The notes under the pieces: generated by a model
What the model saw: the letters and a program-made list of their open reading frames with translations, nothing else
Told to the model about the DNA's origin: nothing
Database searches by the model: none
Position numbers and translations under genes: made by a program
In this document: positions 46,544 to 55,958 of the stretch, piece after piece
Layout: each line of letters starts with the position of its first letter
Position numbering within the stretch: the stretch's first letter is position 1
Origin: Chlorella sorokiniana
Lineage: Eukaryota > Chlorophyta > Trebouxiophyceae > Chlorellales > Chlorellaceae
NCBI GenBank assembly: GCA_025917655.1
Contig: CP084613.1
Span: forward strand, 2,296,001 to 2,360,000
Reading direction: 5' to 3'
DNA: 64,000 bases

Positions 46544-48423
46544 ATGCAGGCGATGTGAGCCATCCCACTCCTTGCGCTTGCTGTCGCGTTCCGCTCTCAA
46601 CGCTGGGCCTTCCACCGTCCCGTGCAGCAAGTCTGACCCCGCTGCGGCTTGGATTGAGGAGAACATGGACCTGGGGAAGGTCACTGGCACCAAGTCCGCA
46701 GGTGAGCACGGGTGGGCACTGCACGGGCCGACAGGGGCGTGGCCAGTGTGCCCTGATGCTGGCCCTCAGCGGCGCCCCGCTGCAGGCAGCAGCTCCTGGT
46801 CATCGGCCTACATCTACGACACCGCCAGCGGCAGGCGGCTGTTTGTGAAGACGGCACTGGGCCGCGACCCAGCCTCCATGTTCCAGGGGAGGCGGAGGGC
46901 TTGCGGGCCATGCACGGTGGGAGCGTGCGCGCTGCGCTGAGCCGCACGCATCGTGTGGGCTCCCTGCCATCCGTCGGGGCAGGACAGGAGGTGTAGCGTG
47001 CAGTGGGTTCCCGGCATTCGCCCCGGCCAGCGCGACTGCTGCAGCTGGCCCTGCCGCCCACTGCGCGGTGCGCTTGCTGGGTCCTGCCGCAGCCACCAAC
47101 ACCATCCGGGTGCCCGAGGTGTTTCATTACGGCGCGCTGCCCTCGCCCCCGGCGGCGGCGGGCTGCGCGGTGCTGGCAGCTTCATCGTGATGGAGCACCT
47201 GGACCTGCGGGGGCGCTGCGACCAGGGTGAGGGCGCGTGCGGGGGGGCGCGGGCTGCCGGTGGACGGCCGGGGGAAGGACGGCGGGGCCAGCAGCCGGTG
47301 TGAGGGGGAGCGGAGCGGCCCGGTGGCAGGCCCTGGTGATGGCGCGGGTGTTGCATCACGCGCCCCAGCCGCCCCAAGCTGCAGCTGATTGCCAGCAGGC
47401 CCGCACCCCGCGTGCAGCCGAGCTTGGGCGCCAGCTGGCGCGCATGCACCTTGCCACGCCGCAGCACGACCGCGCCGCGCAGTTTGGCTTCTCGGTCGAC
47501 AACACGATCGGCGGCACGCCGCAGCCCAATGCCTGGGAGAGCGACTGGGTGCACTTCTTCCGGGAGCACCGCCTGCGGCACCAGCTCAAGCTGGCCGGCA
47601 ACAGCCGGCTGAACCAGCTTGCAGAGCCGCTGCTGCAGCCTGGGGCGCTGGAGACCCTGTTCGAAGGGATCGAGGTGAAGCCCAGCGTGCTGCATGGGGA
47701 CCTCTGGAGCGGCAACATCTCGGCGGTCGACGGCGCGCCGTGCATCTTTGACCCGGCCACCTACTACGGGCATCACGAAGCGGAGTGGGGGATGAGGTGT
47801 GCTCAGGCCCGGGTGTGCAGGCCCCCTGTGGACACCCCTTTGGGCACGCCGGGCGCCTGGGGCCAGCTTCTTTTGCATCATTGCAAGGGGAACCGCACGT
47901 CCTCCCTGCGCTGCCGCCCCATACTGCGCAGAGTCCTGCTGCCTGCTTAGCCCAGCCCTACCCGCCCTCCTGCTGCCTTGCTGCCGCTCCACCGGGAGAC
48001 CCCGCTGCCTTCTCCTTGTGCTTGTTTGAGATGGTGCCTGTGTCAGCAGCCTGTCCCAGATGGTCACGTCCACATTCCTCACCGCCTCCCCATCGTGCCC
48101 CACTTCCTGCTGGCAGCTGGTGCGCCGGCTTTGGAGCAGCGTTTTGGAAGGCATACCATGAGCTGTTGCCGCGAGCACCTGGCTTTGAGGCGCGCAGCGA
48201 CTTGTATGAGCTGTACCACAAGCTGAACCGTGAGTGGTTTACCACCGCTTGGGATGGCTCCCTAAGCAGCCTTTGGCATGCAGCAGAGCAGCCGCGGGTG
48301 ACGTGCGGATGACCAGATTCCTTGCTTCCCTGCCCTTCATTTTCAGACCACAACCTGTTCGGCTCTGGCTACCTGGCTGACTGTGAGCGGCTGCTGTCAC
48401 GGCTGGCGAGAAGGTTGAAGTGA
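46544..48423 (+). CDS. FN3K: fructosamine-3-kinase family protein (deglycation kinase)
   Basis: FN3K-family kinases phosphorylate sugar adducts on protein lysines so that they fall off; the plant form prefers ribulosamines. Blocks seen: AAAWIEENMDLGKVTGTKSA (about 46640), YIYDTASGRRLFVKTALGRD (about 46810), GSFIVMEHLDLRGR (about 47180), LGRQLARMHLATPQHDRAAQ (about 47425), FGFSVDNTIGGTPQPNAWES (about 47485), the catalytic SVLHGDLWSGNISAVDG (about 47680), FDPATYYGHHEAEWGM, then WCAGFGAAFWKAYHELLP (about 48122) and HHNLFGSGYLADCERLLSRL. An 11-base first exon (46544-46554, MQAI by splice) plus a 73-base intron gives a good start; a start at 46665 is possible. The P-loop Cys of plant and human FN3K seems replaced by Ser. 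A frame change near 47000-47165 is likely sequence error. Confidence 0.9.
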
Positions 48424-48887
48424 TTCCCGTAGATTGCAAGCATGGCGCCACCATGGCATGCTGTGCAGCGCCCGCTGCTGCACCGTCCAACACCTGCCCC
48501 TGCTGCGGTTGCTTCCATGGAGTCGTTGGCCGCTGTTGCTGTGACACGGACGCTGTTGCTGTGACACATGGCCGCTGTGCCTCCTTTAAGATTGGTGGCA
48601 GTGCCCCCCCAGAATGTCGGCGACTCATTTCATGCACCTGGTCACCTTCTGTGTAAGCACGGTCAAGGTTGGAGCAAGCGGGTGCGCTACTGCTACTTTT
48701 TTCATCGGCAGCACCACGCGTTCTCGCGCTTGCTCAACGCCTACCATCTCTGTCGCCTTGCCCAGAGCAGCCTCAGGACGGCAGCCGTCCTATACACTCT
48801 GTTGTCTCTAGCTTGGCGTTTGCCTGTTTTTCTAAACATTTGAGCGTACCGTGGCGATCTAAAGGTTTTTGGGGAGCCGCAGCCGAC
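48424..48887. other. intergenic: kinase 3' end and bZIP-1 promoter
   Basis: It holds a TGTAA at 48652-48656, 229 bases behind the kinase stop, and then the upstream region of the first bZIP gene. No gene is seen. Confidence 0.5.
48652..48656 (+). promoter_or_regulatory. TGTAA poly(A) signal of fructosamine kinase
   Basis: TGTAA lies 229 bases behind the stop at 48421-48423, in the expected orientation. Confidence 0.45.
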
Positions 48888-51151
48888 ATGGCGGAGGAGA
48901 ATCAGAACGCGGGAGGGCTCTTGTTGCTACACAACGCCATGGAGCAGCAAGAATCTAAAGCGCAGTGGCAGCCGCGGCAGCAGCAACAAGCGAGCCTACC
49001 ATACCAGGGCACTGGCGGCGCCGCCAGCGGACACACACCATGTGGAGCTCCTTCCGCTGGTGACCCTGCAGGGGCTGCAGCAAAGGCAGCAGCGATACGG
49101 GAGAAGAACCGCTTGGCACAGCAAAGGTTTAGAGAGCGGCAGCGGTTGAAGGAGGCGGAGGCGGATGAGCAGTGCGCTGCCCTTCAGCTGCAGATTGACG
49201 AGGTGCACCGCCACTCCCACCCCAGCAGCTCATGCCGGTGGTCAGGGCTCGCTTGTGGGCACAGGACCTTGCACCCGTCCTCCCTCTGAAACGTCCTGAC
49301 CAGCTGTTGCACGAGACTTGCGCGTGCAAACCCAACGACTGCACTCCCCTGCAGGTGGCTGCCGAACGGGACCGCCTGCAGCGCCAAGGCATCATCATGT
49401 GCAAGGTGCTGGCGGTGCGGGACGCCATGCTCCACACCTTCGCCACGCTGCAGCTTGACAAGCAGAACGGGGCGGCGGGAAGCCCCGCCCGCCCTGGGGA
49501 GCCCGCGCAGGAGGCGGCGCAGGAGGCAGCGCAGGGGCTGGCCCGCGCCCTGCAAGAGCTGCCCAGCGAGAGCGAGATGGGTGCCGCCGCCAACGCGCAG
49601 CAGGCGTCGCCGCGCTCGTCTGGTTTGCGGCCGGCGGCCTTGGAAGCTCAGCAGCACGGCGTGGAGAGAGCGGCGCAGGGGCAGCAGGCGCCCCTGCAGC
49701 GGCTGCCAGCGCAGGCCACGCTGGCCGGCACGCACGACAGCCCCGACAGCAGCACAGCGGCTGTGGAGGAGCAGGCCCAGGTGCGGATGCAGCAGTGGAC
49801 GCTTGGCGAGCCCCACCGCTCAGGCGTGGCCTCACACCTGGATGGGAGTGCGCTGCGCGAGGTGGAAAGCATCCCTCCGGCGTGCGATGAGGCTGTGGTG
49901 GCGATGGTGCAGGCCTGGACGCAGCCCGACCAGCTGGTGGGTTGACAGGCATGGCAAGAGTGTTGATCGGCGAATGTCCGGTGCCAGCCAGCCCGTTGCT
50001 GGCGCTTGGGTTTGGCTGGCAACGCTCGCGGCGCCACTCACCCGCCTGTCTGCTTCCTGCCCTGCCCTGCGACCCTTGGCAGGTAGACTATTTCCGGGAA
50101 TGGCAGGCAGACCTGAAAGCTAGGTACGACGAAGCGCGGCAAGCGGGCTTTGACAGCGCCAGCGTGGCGGAGGTGGAGGCGGTGCAGGATCGCATGACGC
50201 AGGTGTGGTGGCACGTGGGCCAGCTCAAGCCAGCCTTCCTCTGCTACCTGGCGCACACCTTGCTGCCCGAGAACTCGGGGCAGCTGCCGCTGTGGCGCGA
50301 GATAGCGGTGGAGGTGATGCAGCACATGGACGAGCGCAGCGTCGGCATCGTGGTGGGCTTGCTGCTGCCTGCTCGTTGGCTCGGTGGTTGCTGGGCGGCC
50401 AGGATGATGATGATGATCACGGGCACGTGTGCAAAGCTTCCTTCCACTGGAAGCCACGTAACCTTGCCTCTGTGTGGGTCTGGCCCTGCAGCGGCAGTCT
50501 TGGATTAACTACAGCAAGCGCATGGCCAAGATTGCGGTGGGCGTGTCCCGATGGGTCAAGCGGCTACAGGAGTACGCGGTGCAGCCGGCGGAGGGGTTGG
50601 TCACAAACGCGCACAAAGCCCTTGAGGTGGGCTTGCTCGCCTCCACCCATACCCACACGTTTTGGCCCGCCGCCCAGTCTGCACAGCCGCCGTCTCCTTT
50701 GACTGAACAGGATGTTGACTTCCCTCGCCCTGCTGCCCTGCTGCTCGGTCCAAACCTGCAGCTGGTGGAGATCCTGAGCCACATGGCGGCGGCAGTACAA
50801 GAGGAGTACATCACCAGGTGGGCACGGGGCTGGAGAACCTGTGCCTGCGCAGGTGGTGCTGGCTCCCACCTGCCAGGTGCCCCTCAGTTCCACGGGGTTC
50901 TCTGCTCCTTGCCGCGCAGCATGGAGTTTGTGGCGGCCCAGTTCCCTGCCACCTCCACCCTGACCAAGGCGTACGTCAACTACCGCTCTGCGCCCCACCT
51001 GCCAGACCTTGTGGCCATTGTGTCGGCGATTGTGCAGCTGGACAACGAGCGGCGGCACGCTGAGGGCCTCTACGTGGGGCCCGTCGTGCCCTTTGCTCGC
51101 AGCGAAATCAGCCCGCCAGCATCCAGCGCCGGCTGCGAGGCGGGGTCGTGA
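48888..51151 (+). CDS. bZIP transcription factor, tandem copy 1, with conserved C-terminal domain
   Basis: The ATG at 48888 opens a Gln/Gly-rich stretch, then the basic region IREKNRLAQQRFRERQRLKE (about 49097), a bZIP DNA-contact motif of N-x7-R type (NRLAQQRFR). The zipper runs on over an intron: CAALQLQIDE, then VAAERDRLQRQGIIMCKVLA (about 49352) and VRDAMLHTFATLQ. A Gln/Ala-rich linker follows to about 49900. The C-terminal part (about 50085-51150) is a separate conserved, mostly helical domain: SVAEVEAVQDRMTQVWWHVG, KPAFLCYLAHTLLPENSGQL, PLWREIAVEV, GVSRWVKRLQEYAVQPAEGL and MEFVAAQFPATSTLTKAYVN. I do not recognise this domain. The neighbouring gene encodes the same arrangement, so the two arose by tandem duplication. 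Target genes are unknown. Confidence 0.88.
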
Positions 51152-51482
51152 CCTGCTGCCGGCACATTCCTGCCCAGGCAGCTCCTAGTTTTGACATAAC
51201 CCCCACAGTCATCTCTAATCCCAACTGCTAATACTGCCTGAATGTATGCTGTGGTACCGCCTTGGCATACTGAAGAGCATAGGCTGCGATGTTGCCGTAC
51301 CCTGGCGGGTAGGCGACGGAGCCCTGATCTCCGAGCTACAGGAGATAAAAGCTTTAAAGCGGGGGCAGATTAGGTGAGGGCCATGTGACCGTGGATGATT
51401 TGGCCTTGAGCAGGGGGAGCACGTGGTCCATGGGCAGCTGCTCTTTGTTTGATCGGTTCCTTGACGCTGCAGGTTGGCAGCT
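51152..51482. other. spacer between the tandem bZIP genes
   Basis: The 330-base spacer is AT-richer than the genes and must hold the end of bZIP-1 and the promoter of bZIP-2. I see no TGTAA, TATA box or repeat. Confidence 0.45.
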
Positions 51483-54012
51483 ATGCGGGAGCAGAGGGAG
51501 ACCTTGCCTTTTTCAGGCAGGCAGGCCGCTCCAGCGTTAGACACCGTCTTTGGTGTCAACTTTCCGTCGAGCGTGCCCTTGGCAACGGCAGCGGGCGGGT
51601 CGGGGGTCCAGCTGCAAGCAAGTGGGGCCCCTGCTCCATGGGGTGCCCCCCACGCTTGAGGTGCACCCTCAGACGGCGTGGACGCAGTTTTCTAACTATG
51701 GGCAGCAGCAAGCAGCGCCTCAAGGCTCCTGGTTGCAGCCCAGCATGTCCAGCGGTGGGAGTGGCACGCAGCCGGGCACGGGCTTTACAGGCGGACGGCT
51801 GGACGCGGCGACGATGGCTGCCAAGCTTGCTGCTGCCCGCGAGAAGAATCGCCTGGCCCAGCAGCGGTTCAGGGAGCGGCAGCGTGTGAGGCAGAAGGAG
51901 GCGGGCGAACAGTGCGAGGTGCTGCAGGAGCAGATTGAGGAGGTGAGCAGCTGGTTTGGCGCTGCACGCGTCAGGCTCTCTGCTTCCTCTGGTTGCAGCT
52001 GCTTGGCTGCCACGGCTGTTTAAAATTCATCAAGACGTGTGGTGGGTGCACACCACGGCATTCGTGGAGGCCTTGGCTCGCTGCGACATGCGCCCCCTCC
52101 CCCTCGCGCCCCCCGCTCAGCTGGAGGACGAGAACGAGCGCCTGCAGCGCCAGAACTCCATCTACGAGCGCGTGCTGGCTGTGCGCGACGCCATGCTGGA
52201 CACCTTCACCTCCCTGCACCCCCGCCTGGCGGGCTGCGCGGCGCGGCGGGGGAGCAGCCCATGTCGGCGGCGGCGGGGCCTGGCCAAGGCCATCCGCAAC
52301 CTGCCCAGCGAGGGCGAGCTGGATGCTGCGGAGCCCTCGCAGTCGCCGTCCCAGCAGGCCCAGCAGCAGGGGGTGGAGCTGCAACAGCAGCAGAGTGTCA
52401 CGCAGCCCCGCGCGCACGCCGCAGGGCGGGGCGGAGGTGTCGCAAAGCAGCGGCACCGCCGCCCCGCGTCGGATGCCGTGCAGCGCGTGAGCTGGAGCAT
52501 GGCGGACCCGCACCGCTCGGGGTGGCTTCTCAGCTGGACGGCAGCGCGCTGCGCGAGTCGCAGAACGTCCCCATCGTCAGCGATGAGTCCATACGGGCCA
52601 GGGTGGTGGCCATGACTGAGCCGGAGCACTTGGTGTGTGTGTGTGGGGGGGGGGGGGCGGGCGCCATGAGCAGCGGGGCTGGGCAGGGGTTGTGGTGGGC
52701 AAGAGAGGCCGTACTCCAGTGTCAGCAGGTGTCATGGCTTGATGGTAACTGTGTGCCGCAGAACACCCCTCCAGGACTGAACGGGCCCTCTGAGGTCGGC
52801 TCTCATGTTGCAGCATGAGCTACAACGCGTGAGACCTCCTGCTGCCCCCTATCCCCCACAGCTGGACTACTACCGCCAGTGGCAGACCGAGCTGAGCATG
52901 AGCTACGTGGCGGCCAAGGCGGCGGGCTTCGACAGCGCCAGCGTGGCGGAGGTGGAGGCGGTGCAGGATCGCATGGCGCAGGTGTGGTGGCATGTGGGCG
53001 AGATGAAGCCCGCCTACCTGTGCTACCTGGCGCATGCCGTGCTGCCCGAGAACTCGGCGCAGTTTCCGCTGTGGCGCGAGATCGCGGCGGAGGTGCTGCC
53101 TCAGATGGATGAGGCGCAGCGGGCCATCCTGGTGAGGCGCCTCCCGCTGCAAGGGCCCTGGCCTCGACGCGTCAGCCACGCAGCACGACCTGACTTGTGC
53201 GCACCTCGGGCCCGCTTCTCACCCCTCTCAACCCAGGCTGCCCCCTTGCTGGTGCAGCGACGCTGCTGGCACAACTACAGCAAGCGCCTGGCCAAGATTG
53301 CGGTGGGCGTGTCCCGCTGGGTGAAGCGGCTACAGGAGTACGCGGTGCAGCCGGCGGAGGGGCTGGTCACCAACGCGCACCGCTCGCTGGAGGCAAGGCT
53401 GGCCCGGGCTGGCGGGGCACGCTGTCCCCACGCTGCCTCACTGCAAGCACTGCACCCCCTCCGCGGCCAGGCCGCAGGCTGCTCATTGTGTGCTGTGCCC
53501 ACCCGCAGTTGATGGAGATCACCAAGCACATGGCGGACGCGGTGCAGGAGGAGTACGTCGCCAAGTGAGCGGCCCGCTGAGCAGGGCATGGCAGCCAGCA
53601 AGCCGCCGCATGTGCCGCACCTGCTGGCATGCAGCTTGCAGCCCGGCATGCGCGCCTGGCCAACGTTGCACACCACCCCTGCCAGGCAGGCCTGTTCTGC
53701 GGTGTTCCGTGGTGTGGTGGCGCACCAGCTCTCGGTTTGCCTGCCCCACCCGCGCTGTGCAGCATGGAGTTTGTGGCGGAGCAGGCGCAGGCCACCACCC
53801 ACATGCAGAAGGCCTTCATGAACCACGCCTCGGCGCCCTTCCAGCCCGACGTGGTGGCCATCGACTTCCACATCCTGCTGCTGGACAGCCAGCAGCGCCG
53901 CGCGGCCGCCAAGCCCAGCGGCCTGGCCCACCTGCTGCCGCCGCCGCTGGGCACCGCAGGCCTGCCTGCCCCGCTCTCCGGCCAGCAGTGCAGCGCAGCC
54001 CCCGGCACCTGA
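51483..54012 (+). CDS. bZIP transcription factor, tandem copy 2, with conserved C-terminal domain
   Basis: The protein repeats the layout of its left neighbour. After the ATG at 51483 (MREQRETLPF) and a low-complexity stretch comes the basic region AREKNRLAQQRFRERQRVRQ (about 51837), then a zipper split by an intron, EQCEVLQEQIEE and LEDENERLQRQNSIYERVLA (about 52122). A Gln-rich linker leads to the shared C-terminal domain: SVAEVEAVQDRMAQVWWHVG (about 52940), KPAYLCYLAHAVLPENSAQF, PLWREIAAEVLPQMDEAQR, GVSRWVKRLQEYAVQPAEGL (about 53305), LMEITKHMADAVQEEYVAK and MEFVAEQAQATTHMQKAFMN (about 53764). The stop is 54010-54012. The N-terminal frame changes near 51645 at a run of six C (seven would restore it), probably an assembly error; the linker may hold another near 52250. 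Function is inferred only from the bZIP. Confidence 0.87.
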
Positions 54013-54804
54013 GTGCGGCGGGGCGGCAGAGGCCCGCCTCCTGCGCATCGTTGCGTCCTCGTGCACAGCTGCTCCGCACTTTGCTGGCATGCAGTGCTGC
54101 CCCCGTGCCGATCTCCATGCCTCGAAGCTGCTACTCCCGGGGCTGTGCACGGCGCGCAGTGCCTGGGTTGCTTATCATCTGCACCGCCGCGTCTTTTCCA
54201 CCAGCCCTGTTTCCCAATCTGCTCCAATGGTTGGCTGCCCTTGCCATGGCTTCAGCGCGGTCACTGGAAACGAGGGAGCGTCAGGTCAGGGCTGGCATGA
54301 CCACATGTTCTTGACAAGTCTTACTTTCTTGTTCATTTGCACGACCCAAAGTTTAGCTCACCACTGACACAGCTTGCAACCCACGAGCGCCGTGACGGCG
54401 CTGTGCTTGCAACGTCCACTTTTCACCGGCCGATTGATACGCACCAGGCTGTCACACCTAGTGCGCGGCACCTGCCCCTCGCCAACTCAAGCTACTGACA
54501 CGGATGTGGCCCTTGACAGAGCATGCAAACGCCTGCCGTCCTTGATTTTCGTCACACCCACCTTGCCAAGTTGCCCTTGCTGGGTTGTAGTGCATTGAGA
54601 GCACCCTTCAAAAGTTTGGACTGTATCGATCAAGAAAGGGCCAGACATGCAAAGGTGCATTGCAAGAGCTGATGGGTAGCAGCGGGTGCAAGGGTGCACT
54701 GTGGTTGCAGCACAGCATGCCTGCCTTGCCTGTCGCTGAGCCTAGCCTAGGTTGTTGCAAGGCATGCAGCCAGAACATGCTCAACGGCGGGCCTCAGCAT
54801 GTGT
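54013..54804. other. intergenic between convergent bZIP-2 and small helical gene
   Basis: This 790-base gap should hold two 3' UTRs. I found no TGTAA in either orientation close to the stops, and no gene or repeat. Confidence 0.4.
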
Positions 54805-55447
54805 TCACTGGACCGCTGCATGGGCAGTCTCAGAAGGCTGCCGCTGCTGCTGACTTTCGTGCAAGTGGCACAATGCTGCACGGATTGCATCATCAATCTG
54901 CAGCGACACACCGCCCTCCTCATCTGTGAGCAGGCGCCACAGCGCCTGCAAAGCCTGCCTGGATAAGTCCACGCTGCAAGGGGTGGAAAGGCTAAAGCTG
55001 ATCACGACTCCATGGTTTGCGCAGGTATCCTAGCAACATGCAAGTATCACTGCAACCGGGGATTCAGCAAGGGAGATGGCAGCAGCAGTCACCCAAGCTC
55101 GCTCTGCAGCTCTTTGCTCAGCTGTCTGGTGTTCTGCCGCTCAGTCCAAGTTTTGAAAGCGCGGCTCTTTAACACGGCAGCCTCTACTGCTTGCTCCAAC
55201 GTCTCCTGCAAAGAGACCAGCAAGATGGTCGACAGGGAATAATGCCTCCAATCAAATCCTCGGATGAAACGACTAAAACCTTCACATATCGTCAACTGCA
55301 GCCGCGGCGGCAGCAACTCACATCTTGCTGCAAACGCTCCATGGTCAGCGCTCTTAGCCGCTCAAGCTGCCCACTCGCTTTCATTCTGTTAACCAATTGG
55401 CTGGCATCAGGGATCCCACTTGTGCTAGCCTGAGCAGTGTCGGCCAT
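54805..55447 (-). CDS. small helical protein, possibly Shg1/BOD1-like
   Basis: Three exons splice cleanly: 55447-55322 (donor gtgagt), 55205-55093 (donor gtgact) and 54973-54805, giving 135 residues. The protein is all-helical in look: DASQLVNRMKASGQLERLRA, then ETLEQAVEAAVLKSRAFKTW and RQNTRQLSKELQSELGVDLS, then RQALQALWRLLTDEEGGVSL and QIDDAIRAALCHLHE, with a polar tail. The order of a short N-terminal helix (LVNRMKASGQLERLR, compare IV.EFKK.G.FD.IR) and later helices recalls COMPASS Shg1/BOD1 proteins, which act with Set1 or at kinetochores. The likeness is only by eye. That the exons join in phase with intact GT-AG ends supports a real gene even if the family is wrong. Confidence 0.6.
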
Positions 55448-55958
55448 GCTGCCGCTCCCCGCCCCCGCCTTGAGCGGGGGCTCGGCTGTAAACAGAGCGC
55501 CGCACTGCGAGTACCCACAAGGTCAATGCGCTTTCAATTTACAAGTACGATGACTCTCTGCGTGATAGGGAAGGAGTTGGGGTTCAAGCTGGCTGGAACT
55601 TCCAGGAACTGTAATGATTGGTAAATCTCAGCCGTATAGTCGCAGGTTGGTTGCAGAAACAGACACCTGGAATGCCGACATTGGACTCCATGGGGTACAC
55701 TGCTGCCAAGGCAGTCGAGGAGTGTACCCTGCCCGCTGAGGGGGCCATGTCGTAGGACATTTATCACTGCCCTGATGACCAAGGGATGCTGCACAGGCTT
55801 CGCCAATCCGAGCTGGGCCTTGGGCAACCTTCCCAGCACCCCCACCAGGTCTTTTGCCTGTTGTGCCTTGGCGTCAATAAATTGTCAAATGCACCCGGCC
55901 CTTTGTTGTTTACTAAGGGGCGTACTGAACCACAGTGCTAACAGCCCGCTTGTAGTGA
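55448..55958. other. divergent region, small helical gene / DCAF8-like
   Basis: This gap between opposed genes holds both promoters and a 37-base hairpin at 55693-55729. An upstream exon of the DCAF8-like gene cannot be excluded. Confidence 0.4.
55693..55729. repeat. perfect inverted repeat (hairpin)
   Basis: GGGTACACT at 55693-55701 pairs exactly with AGTGTACCC at 55721-55729. The 19-base middle holds its own CTGCC-AA-GGCAG stem. Each outer arm contains GTAC. Confidence 0.7.

Noticed and set aside
54013-54804. Possible inserted mobile element in the AT-richer gap
   Set aside because: No terminal repeats, target duplications or transposase-like frames were found.
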